A stretch of DNA of 10,856 nucleotides from Alphaproteobacteria bacterium (GTDB lineage Bacteria > Pseudomonadota > Alphaproteobacteria > Rs-D84), in the NCBI GenBank assembly GCA_024402835.1, contig JAKSSZ010000016.1, positions 1 through 10,856 of the forward strand, read 5' to 3'. Positions 1 to 4,846 of this stretch are shown here, piece by piece. The notes under the pieces are model-generated. The model was given only the letters and a program-made list of their open reading frames with translations, was not told where the DNA came from and ran no database searches. The stretch's first letter is position 1. Each line of letters opens with the position of its first letter. The translations under genes were made by a program, and so were the position numbers.

Positions 1-1
1 A

Positions 2-25
2 AAAAGGTTAGATTTCTAACCTTTT
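2..25. terminator. Bidirectional terminator hairpin left of repeat A
   Basis: AAAAGGTTAG and CTAACCTTTT form a perfect 10-bp stem with a four-base loop, followed by a T-rich tract. The A-run before and T-run after would let it work on both strands. The same hairpin recurs at 1945-1968 just before repeat C, so it is an optional module at the left end of the repeat. It probably terminates the preceding cassette, which lies outside the window. Confidence 0.7.
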
Positions 26-111
26 CTTTTTAAAAGTTCGTAAATGTGTAAAACGGGTACGGGTTTTACTACCCAACTTACGAACTTGTGAAAGTATTAG
101 AAAACAAAGAA

Positions 112-136
112 AAAACCGACCCAAAAGGTCGGTTTT
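112..136. terminator. Terminator hairpin in repeat A
   Basis: AAAACCGACC pairs with GGTCGGTTTT around a five-base loop. T-runs occur on both strands, so it could stop transcription either way. The stem sequence is the same as in repeat H. Confidence 0.7.
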
Positions 137-137
137 G

Positions 138-212
138 TTTAGTTTCGCTCGGCACGTTGTGCCTGTGCGGCATTCCTGACGCATCGCGACTTTGTCGCTC
201 TGCTACTCATAG
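138..212. other. 75-bp GC-rich insert specific to repeat A
   Basis: This segment sits between terminator and core and is clearly richer in G+C than its surroundings. It has two small hairpins: GGCAC/GTGCC (151-155, 159-163) and GCGAC/GTCGC (186-190, 194-198). The other complete copies have only about 5-12 AT-rich bases here. It may be an inserted short element, or an ancestral part lost from the other copies. I do not recognise it. Confidence 0.5.
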
Positions 213-302
213 TGGCAGGGCCATCTGTGCAATTCACGAGCTGATTTTATTCGTGAATTGTTGCAGTTCGGGAAAGAAATAAAAATATTTTTGCAAATTT
301 TG

Positions 303-311
303 TGATATAAT
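303..311 (+). promoter_or_regulatory. Extended -10 promoter for the nucleoside phosphorylase
   Basis: TGATATAAT is a perfect extended -10 (TGn plus TATAAT at 306-311), 28 bases before the ATG. No good -35 is seen at 17 bp. The same element, at the same distance from the TTTTTG end of the repeat, follows copies E and G. Confidence 0.7.
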
Positions 312-339
312 GATTTTTGAATAAAGAAAGGATTATAAA

Positions 340-1101
340 ATGATCACAGATGCTTTTGATAATAAAACGCCGGCAATTAGAAACCCAAAAGAAAACCCAG
401 ATGCTGTAGTTGTTGATGCATGCATAGTTACTTTTTCATATAAAATAGAAGAATATGTGTTATCCCGCTTTAAGCCTATACAGATTGGCGAATTTTATTT
501 TTCAACAGGTATTACACCAGTATGGTTGATTGAAAGAAATGGGAAAAAGTTCGCTTTTTTCAAAACTTATGTTGGTGCGCCGGCATGCGTTGGATCGATC
601 GAAGATTCTTTTGGTTGTATAAAAACCAAGAAATACATTCTTTTCGGTGGTGCTGGCTGTTTAGACAAAGAAATTGCACATGGCAAGGTAATGGTACCAA
701 ACGCAGCATGGCGTGATGAAGGAACTTCTTATCATTACATGCCAGCAAGTGATTGGGTCGATATTCGTAATTTTGAAAAAGTATCTGAATTTATGAAACA
801 AAGCGAATTACCTTTCGTGGTCGGTAAAACATGGACCACGGATGCCATTAATCGTGAAACACAGGGCAATTTTGCAAAACATAAAGCAGCAGGTTGTATA
901 AGTGTTGAAATGGAAAGTGCAGCCGTTCAAGCAATGTGTGATTTCCGTGGGCTTGATTTTTATGTGTTTTTTACAAGTGGTGATTTACTTGATGCGCCAA
1001 AATGGCAACAAAGACACTCTTTCAAAAACCCGATTGAAGGCACTAAACACGATGCAAAACATTTTGAAATCGCTTTGGAACTTGCAGATTTTATAAGTTA
1101 A
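340..1101 (+). CDS. Nucleoside phosphorylase (PNP/UDP phosphorylase superfamily)
   Basis: A 253-residue protein that probably cleaves nucleosides with phosphate to a free base and (deoxy)ribose-1-phosphate in the cytoplasm. Family motifs are visible: FGGAG (about 102-106), VPNAAWRDEGTSYHYMP (119-135), typical of the uridine-phosphorylase side of the family, GKTWTTDAINRET (162-174), and the nucleoside-binding VEMESAAVQA (189-198), with the acidic residue of TSGD (D215) in the catalytic region. Length is normal for the family. The ATG follows an AAAGAAAGGA ribosome site (323-332) and a strong extended -10. It is the only gene between repeats A and B. Purine or pyrimidine preference cannot be settled from motifs alone. 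A nucleosidase using water instead of phosphate is less likely. Confidence 0.85.
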   Translation: MITDAFDNKTPAIRNPKENPDAVVVDACIVTFSYKIEEYVLSRFKPIQIGEFYFSTGITPVWLIERNGKKFAFFKTYVGAPACVGSIEDSFGCIKTKKYILFGGAGCLDKEIAHGKVMVPNAAWRDEGTSYHYMPASDWVDIRNFEKVSEFMKQSELPFVVGKTWTTDAINRETQGNFAKHKAAGCISVEMESAAVQAMCDFRGLDFYVFFTSGDLLDAPKWQQRHSFKNPIEGTKHDAKHFEIALELADFIS

Positions 1102-1111
1102 TCAAAATAAA

Positions 1112-1300
1112 AAGTTCGTAAATGTGTGAAATGGTGTGTGGTTTTGATACACAACTTACGAACTCGTGAAAGTATTGGAAATCCAATCAAAAAACCGCAA
1201 AAATGCGGTTTTATCAATCTTGGCAAGGCCATCTGTGCAATTCACGAGCTGATTTTATTCACGATTTGTTGCAATTTGGCAAAGAAATAAAAAAATTTCT
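1112..1300 (+). repeat. Cassette-boundary repeat, copy B
   Basis: SL1 arms are AGTTCGTAA (1113-1121) and TTACGAACT (1156-1164). The terminator is at 1191-1212. The core is slightly altered (TGGCAAGGCC from 1221). CAATTCACGA lies at 1238-1247 and is followed by a TTATTCACGATTTG variant shared only with copy C. The repeat ends within about ten bases of the stop codon of the opposing lipoprotein gene, so no promoter is expected at its right end and none is seen. Confidence 0.85.
1191..1212. terminator. Terminator hairpin in repeat B
   Basis: AAAACCGCA and TGCGGTTTT form a 9-bp stem with a four-base loop. It serves the phosphorylase gene on the plus strand and could also stop the minus-strand lipoprotein gene, because the A-rich left side gives a T-run on the minus strand. 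Confidence 0.75.
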
Positions 1301-1307
1301 TTCTCTA

Positions 1308-1847
1308 TTACTTTGACAATACTTTTGTATTTGTGATATTGCCATCTTGGTCATATTCTTTTAATACAGTTTTATCACCAGATTTTTCTGTTATGTATAT
1401 CAGTTTACCATCTTCGTTATATGCGCGCAATATTCCATCAGATGTGCTTTCAGAAGCAATAACACCGTTTTTGTGATAATTGATAGATTTTATACTTTTC
1501 CCGTTTTTATAAGTGTTTTGTTGAATAAGGTTTCCAGATTCTTTGTCATAATTCTTAAGAATCCCATTTATTAAATTTCCCTTTTCATCACGACATACAT
1601 CTGTTGCGTTCTTTAAATCCAATTCACAAATGATAATACCTTTATCATAAGAATGAACATAAAGAGTAGAATTTTCTGTATACATATCAGTAATAACACC
1701 GTCAGGAATATTTATATTATTTCCACCACAAGATATTGTATTATTAGAGAAATTGCATAACACATGTCCTGTAATATCATATGTTTTTGTTGAATCACAT
1801 CCAACAACACCCAATGCACACAAAACAAACAATAAATTTTTTTTCAT
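1308..1847 (-). CDS. Small lipoprotein with MORN-like repeats
   Basis: A 179-residue protein with a lipoprotein signal: MKK, a hydrophobic stretch (about 4-15) and a VVGC lipobox with Cys17 as the predicted lipidation site. It is therefore expected to be membrane-anchored outside the cytoplasm. The C-terminal half has short repeats with a 'YxKNGxx / YNEDGKL / YDQDGN' pattern (about 108-175), like the MORN_2-type or antitoxin-like repeats in many uncharacterised bacterial lipoproteins. The ATG is preceded on the minus strand by AAAGGAG with six-base spacing. It is alone between repeats B and C and runs opposite to most cassettes. The molecular function is unknown. Confidence 0.75.
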   Translation of the reverse strand: MKKNLLFVLCALGVVGCDSTKTYDITGHVLCNFSNNTISCGGNNINIPDGVITDMYTENSTLYVHSYDKGIIICELDLKNATDVCRDEKGNLINGILKNYDKESGNLIQQNTYKNGKSIKSINYHKNGVIASESTSDGILRAYNEDGKLIYITEKSGDKTVLKEYDQDGNITNTKVLSK

Positions 1848-1867
1848 TTATATCTCCTTTCATTTAT

Positions 1868-1873
1868 ATTATA
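1868..1873 (-). promoter_or_regulatory. Possible -10 of the lipoprotein gene
   Basis: On the minus strand a TATAAT lies about 20 bases before the ATG, just upstream of the AAAGGAG ribosome site. This would give a very short leader. No convincing -35 was found at 17 bp. The promoter is inside the cassette, not in a repeat. Confidence 0.4.
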
Positions 1874-1944
1874 ACCTAACATATTATCAGATTTTTTCAA
1901 CTCATAAATAAAAGTTAAAGACCCACAAGGTATACGAACCATGA

Positions 1945-1968
1945 AAAAGGTTAGATTTCTAACCTTTT
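1945..1968. terminator. Bidirectional terminator hairpin left of repeat C
   Basis: Same perfect 10-bp hairpin (AAAAGGTTAG/CTAACCTTTT) as at 2-25. Here it lies upstream of the minus-strand lipoprotein gene, so it ends no gene in the window. It would insulate the cassette from transcription in either direction. Confidence 0.6.
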
Positions 1969-1974
1969 CTTTCT

Positions 1975-2165
1975 AAAAGTTCGTAAATGTGTAAAACGCT
2001 GGCTGTTTTTAACTATCAACTTACGAACTCGTGAAAGTATTGCAAAACCAACAAAAAACCGCAAAAATGCGGTTTTGTTATTTTTGGCAGGGCCATCTGT
2101 GCAATTCACGAGCAGATTTTATTCACGATTTGTTGTCGTTCGGGAAAGAAATAAAATTGTTTTTC
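1975..2165 (+). repeat. Cassette-boundary repeat, copy C
   Basis: SL1 arms are AGTTCGTAA (1978-1986) and TTACGAACT (2021-2029), with an inner AAAAC/GTTTT stem. CTCGTGAA follows at 2028-2035. The terminator is at 2055-2076, the core TTTTTGGCAG at 2081-2090, and CAATTCACGA at 2102-2111 with the TTATTCACGATTTG variant also found in B. The remaining non-coding bases from 1848 to 2223 hold the lipoprotein promoter region, the hairpin at 1945-1968 and the deaminase promoter. Confidence 0.87.
2055..2076. terminator. Terminator hairpin in repeat C
   Basis: AAAACCGCA/TGCGGTTTT stem with a four-base loop, identical in sequence to the one in repeat B. Confidence 0.7.
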
Positions 2166-2186
2166 AAGACACGTTTTGCAATTTAG

Positions 2187-2192
2187 TATAAT
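2187..2192 (+). promoter_or_regulatory. -10 element of the deaminase gene
   Basis: A perfect TATAAT lies 32 bases before the ATG at 2224. It sits about 21 bases beyond the end of repeat C, further than in A, E and G, so this promoter appears to belong to the cassette. The -35 is weak. Confidence 0.55.
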
Positions 2193-2223
2193 TTATGCCA
2201 TAATTCTCTGGAAAGGAAGCGAC

Positions 2224-2772
2224 ATGAAAACAAACAACAAAATATCTGTGATTGCTAATGAAAAAATTGATAATCGCAAACTGATTAGGGCCAGTAAAAT
2301 TATATTAGATTTACAGCAAGAGTTGAAAAAATATATAAACAAAGGTCACGGGCCATTTTTGGCTGCCATCTATGATTCAAAAGGTAATCTTGTTGCCAAA
2401 GCAACCAATAATGTTGTGAATAAATCTTGCAGTAATAATCATGCCGAAATGAATGTAATAAAATTAGCAGAACAGAAACTGGGGACTTATGATTTATCGT
2501 CGTATAATTTAAGCCTATATGTTACATCTGAACCATGTATGATGTGTCTGGGCGGAATTATGTGGTCTGGTATAAAAGCGATTTATTATGGTGTTCCGTC
2601 CAACAGGGTCACCAAAATAACCGGCTTTGATGAAGGTTTTACGCAAAACTGGCATAAAGAATTTAAAAAGCGCGGAATAACAGTTTACGGCCAGATTGAA
2701 CAAGATGCGGGCGAAAAAATTCTAAAAGACTATGTAGCCCAGGGACATACGATTTATAAACCCAAAAGATAA
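2224..2772 (+). CDS. Guanine-deaminase-like nucleobase deaminase
   Basis: A 182-residue protein of the cytidine/deoxycytidylate deaminase fold. The zinc site is plain: HAE (H73, E75) and PCMMC (C105, C108). The GFDEGF segment (134-139) matches the region after the zinc site in bacterial guanine deaminases, suggesting guanine to xanthine plus ammonia. Related purine deaminases or a tRNA adenosine deaminase are alternatives; the last is less likely because an essential gene would not be expected in such a cassette. I chose the ATG at 2224 because a GGAAAGGA ribosome site lies just before it. An upstream TTG at 2176 in the same frame would place the -10 element inside the coding region. It follows repeat C and has no full repeat after it. 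Confidence 0.82.
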   Translation: MKTNNKISVIANEKIDNRKLIRASKIILDLQQELKKYINKGHGPFLAAIYDSKGNLVAKATNNVVNKSCSNNHAEMNVIKLAEQKLGTYDLSSYNLSLYVTSEPCMMCLGGIMWSGIKAIYYGVPSNRVTKITGFDEGFTQNWHKEFKKRGITVYGQIEQDAGEKILKDYVAQGHTIYKPKR

Positions 2773-2786
2773 TTGTTTTACACTAA

Positions 2787-2860
2787 CATACTGTGCAATT
2801 CACGAATTGAGTTTATGTGTGATTTGTTGATGTTTGGGAAAGAGGTTAAGGTGTTTTTGA
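2787..2860 (+). repeat. Truncated boundary repeat, copy D (right half only)
   Basis: Only the right half is present: CTGTGCAATTCACGAATTG, a GTGTGATTTG arm, a GGGAAAG block and GTGTTTTTGA at 2851-2860. SL1, terminator and TGGCAG core are missing. CAATTC-AC-GAATTG (2796-2809) is a perfect small palindrome here, shared with copy G. It lies between the convergent deaminase and phosphatase-family genes and leaves them without an obvious hairpin terminator. Confidence 0.75.
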
Positions 2861-2884
2861 ATAAAAACTAATATACCGATACAG

Positions 2885-3667
2885 TTATCTTTGCATGCCA
2901 ATATCAAAATCCAATACAAGCGGTAAATGGTCAGAAACATCTGTATCAACAACCATAAAATTTTTAACTTTTATATCATCTGTGACAAAAATATAATCTA
3001 CAACCATATTTTTTGTTGGTCTGGTTGTTTTTAATTTATATTTTACAGATAAATTTGTTAAATATTGTTCCAACATCTTGATGCTTGGGCTTTCTGGCAA
3101 CAGGTTAAAATCACCGGCGACAATAGTTGGTATTTTATCTTTCGATAATTCGGCGATGATAAATTCAGATTGAGCAACAGTTCTGTTATCGCCCATACGG
3201 ATTAAGTTCCATATCCCATGAACATCTATAATTTTTATTTTCTTATTGTTTGGAAAACTTATAATTGCAGACAATATACTACGCGCCCAATCTTTTTCTT
3301 TGAAATGCGTAGCATCATATTCTGTCTTATAATCACCGTAGTAAAATTTGTTTTTCGCTGAACAAATCTTATGTTTAGATAAAACCTGCGTTCCTTGTTC
3401 TACTTTGCCACCAAAATTCTCTACAATAATACCGTTATTTGTCACACAATTGGCGATATATAATGGCGCAAAAAATGAAAACGGCATTTGGTTGGAAAAA
3501 TAACCCGATATATCTTCGCCACTTCTAAATTTCGTAAAAACATTTTTCTCATGTGGCATCATACTTTCTTGCAACGCAATGAAATCAGGGTTCAGATTAC
3601 TTAATAAACCTATTACTTCGGATGTGTTATCTGTTTTTATTGATATATTAAAACTTACTAATCTCAT
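2885..3667 (-). CDS. Endonuclease/exonuclease/phosphatase (EEP) family protein
   Basis: A 260-residue metal-dependent phosphoesterase of the DNase I/exonuclease III-like superfamily. The catalytic signature is complete: N7 in SFNIS, E34 in LQES, H150 in DVHG, GDFN (D186, N188), D224 in DYIFV, and SDHLPL (D246, H247). The substrate could be DNA, RNA, a nucleotide or a phospholipid; the motifs do not decide. No signal peptide is seen, so it is probably cytoplasmic. The length matches single-domain members. The start is the first in-frame ATG; the ribosome site is modest (AAGGA further upstream, AGAAAG nearer). A GATAAT-type -10 is possible around 3703-3711. It is alone between the truncated repeat D and repeat E, on the minus strand. 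Confidence 0.85.
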   Translation of the reverse strand: MRLVSFNISIKTDNTSEVIGLLSNLNPDFIALQESMMPHEKNVFTKFRSGEDISGYFSNQMPFSFFAPLYIANCVTNNGIIVENFGGKVEQGTQVLSKHKICSAKNKFYYGDYKTEYDATHFKEKDWARSILSAIISFPNNKKIKIIDVHGIWNLIRMGDNRTVAQSEFIIAELSKDKIPTIVAGDFNLLPESPSIKMLEQYLTNLSVKYKLKTTRPTKNMVVDYIFVTDDIKVKNFMVVDTDVSDHLPLVLDFDIGMQR

Positions 3668-3738
3668 TTTTGATTCTTTCTGTTCCTTGTTGCAAATTTA
3701 GCATATTATCACCATAACGCAACATTTAATAACGAAAT

Positions 3739-3928
3739 AGTTCGTAAATTGTCAAAATAAGGTAATTTTTCAACCACCAACTTTCGAACTCGTACAATTA
3801 TTAGAAACCCAACAAAAAACACCGCTTTGTGCGGTGTTTGAATTTTTGGCAGGGCCATCTGTGCAATTCACGAGTTGATTTTATTCATGAAATTTTGTTG
3901 TTTGGGAAAGAAATGAAGGCGTTTTTGA
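3739..3928 (+). repeat. Cassette-boundary repeat, copy E
   Basis: SL1 arms AGTTCGTAAATTG (3739-3751) and CAACTTTCGAACT (3778-3790) pair at 11 of 13 positions. The terminator is at 3817-3839, the core TTTTTGGCAG at 3843-3852, and CAATTCACGA at 3864-3873. The 90 bases 3785-3874 are identical to 4558-4647 in copy F. The right half has a TTATTCATGAAATTTT variant found only in E and F. It ends at about 3928, 12 bases before the TATAAT of the next gene. With the phosphatase-family promoter region it fills 3668-3966. Confidence 0.88.
3817..3839. terminator. Terminator hairpin in repeat E
   Basis: AAACACCGC/GCGGTGTTT stem with a TTTGT loop; identical in copy F and closely related to the one beside tRNA-Glu in copy I. 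T-run on both strands, longer on the minus strand. Confidence 0.7.
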
Positions 3929-3936
3929 AAAATTTA

Positions 3937-3945
3937 TGATATAAT
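3937..3945 (+). promoter_or_regulatory. Extended -10 promoter of the acetyltransferase gene
   Basis: TGATATAAT, the same extended -10 as after repeats A and G, with TATAAT at 3940-3945. It is 21 bases before the ATG, with AAGGAGA (3954-3960) between. Confidence 0.7.
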
Positions 3946-3966
3946 TGATGTACAAGGAGATATAAT

Positions 3967-4488
3967 ATGGTTATAACAATACGTCCTGCACAGGCATCAG
4001 ACGCTGTTCGCTGGGAAGAAATTCATGCAAACGGTTGGGAATATGCATATCGTGGTATTTTTGATGATGATTATCTGGACGGTGCCAAGGAAAGATTTAT
4101 AAACAACATCCCCAAAACAGCCGAATTTTTATCTGCTGATAATGGTATAAATTTGGTTGCTATAAATGAAACAGGGTTAGTTGTTGGTACAATGTTTGGA
4201 CGTCTATCTGTATCTGAATCAGGTGAAAAAGCATTTGAATTGCAAGGTTTGTATCTTGACCCTAAATATATTGGTTGTGGTGCTGGTAAAAAACTTGTGC
4301 ACGCATTTGCAGATTGGGTAAAACAAAACGGTGGTCAGGATTTTATTATTGGTTGCTTGGAACAAAATAAATCATGTGGGTTCTATAAAAAATTAGGTGG
4401 AAAAGAATTCCAACGTCGTATGTTCAGGGATAAATATCCAGAAATAATATTTCAATTTGTTTTGGATAAAAATGGAATAAAAAAATAA
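3967..4488 (+). CDS. GNAT-family N-acetyltransferase
   Basis: A 173-residue acetyltransferase expected to move an acetyl group from acetyl-CoA to an amine. The N-terminus (ITIRPAQASDA) is the usual first GNAT strand. The acetyl-CoA pyrophosphate loop is at LYLDPKYIGCGAGKKL (95-110), close to the V-x-P-x-Q/R-G-x-G consensus but with Ile in place of Gln/Arg. NKSCGFYKKLGG (134-145) is motif B. The substrate is unknown; antibiotic, protein N-terminus, polyamine or toxin targets are all possible. AAGGAGA sits seven bases before the ATG. It is the only gene of the smallest cassette (773 bp core to core), flanked by the near-identical repeats E and F. Confidence 0.87.
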   Translation: MVITIRPAQASDAVRWEEIHANGWEYAYRGIFDDDYLDGAKERFINNIPKTAEFLSADNGINLVAINETGLVVGTMFGRLSVSESGEKAFELQGLYLDPKYIGCGAGKKLVHAFADWVKQNGGQDFIIGCLEQNKSCGFYKKLGGKEFQRRMFRDKYPEIIFQFVLDKNGIKK

Positions 4489-4511
4489 ATAGTACAAATA
4501 GCAAAGGAAAA

Positions 4512-4702
4512 AGTTCGTAAGTTGGCAAAACGGTAGCATTTTTTAACCGTCAACTTACGAACTCGTACAATTATTAGAAACCCAACAAAAAACACCGCTT
4601 TGTGCGGTGTTTGAATTTTTGGCAGGGCCATCTGTGCAATTCACGAGCTAATTTTATTCATGAAATTTTATTGTCATGGGAAAAATTTTAAGGTGTTTTT
4701 GA
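4512..4702 (+). repeat. Cassette-boundary repeat, copy F
   Basis: The clearest SL1: AGTTCGTAAGTTG (4512-4524) pairs perfectly over 13 bp with CAACTTACGAACT (4551-4563). An inner stem ACGGT (4530-4534)/ACCGT (4546-4550) stacks directly on it on the 3' side, leaving GCAAA (4525-4529) as a one-sided bulge. The terminator is at 4590-4612, the core TTTTTGGCAG at 4616-4625 and CAATTCACGA at 4637-4646. The rest of the 4489-4846 gap is the adenine deaminase promoter region. Confidence 0.88.
4590..4612. terminator. Terminator hairpin in repeat F
   Basis: AAACACCGC/GCGGTGTTT stem, identical to copy E. It would end the acetyltransferase transcript. Confidence 0.72.
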
Positions 4703-4753
4703 AAAAATCTCTCAACACAAGAAAATACCTTTCACTTGGAACAAAATAATTCA

Positions 4754-4802
4754 ATACCAGCATAAAAAACAAATTGACTGGTATGCCTATTTTCATTACG
4801 AT
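4754..4802 (+). promoter_or_regulatory. Promoter with overlapping inverted repeat for adenine deaminase
   Basis: TTGACT (4774-4779) and TACGAT (4797-4802) are 17 bp apart, a plausible -35/-10 pair. An inverted repeat ATACCAG (4754-4760)/CTGGTAT (4778-4784) overlaps the -35 and could be an operator. This promoter lies beyond the end of repeat F and does not resemble the TGATATAAT type. Confidence 0.5.
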
Positions 4803-4846
4803 ATGACCAGTTATGTTTTTATTATATCTATGGGAGGATTCGTAAA

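Larger units (their letters stand above)
32..293 (+). repeat. Cassette-boundary repeat, copy A
   Basis: SL1 arms are AAGTTCGTAA (34-43) and TTACGAACTT (78-87), with an inner AAAAC/GTTTT pair (50-54, 63-67). The terminator is at 112-136. A GC-rich insert (138-212) found in no other copy here separates it from the core TGGCAGGGCCA at 213. The right half holds a perfect 10-bp pair, CAATTCACGA (230-239) with TCGTGAATTG (251-260), then a GGGAAAG block, ending near 293. Together with the preceding hairpin it fills the first 339 bases; no real gene is present there. Confidence 0.85.

Noticed and set aside
88..282. A 64-codon plus-strand open frame
   Set aside because: It runs through the terminator, insert and core of repeat A, has no ribosome site and no protein-like features; it is non-coding repeat.
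213..290. Complete degenerate tRNA in the repeat right half
   Set aside because: The TGGCAGGGCCA end resembles a tRNA 3' end on the minus strand, but no matching acceptor, D or anticodon arms could be drawn from the following 75 bases.
2..1968. Insertion sequence or transposon ends
   Set aside because: The hairpin at 2-25 recurs at 1945-1968 as a direct copy, but no transposase or terminal inverted repeats frame the segment; terminator modules explain it better.
2176..2223. TTG-initiated N-terminal extension of the deaminase
   Set aside because: It would overlap the TATAAT at 2187 and ignores the good ribosome site before the ATG at 2224.
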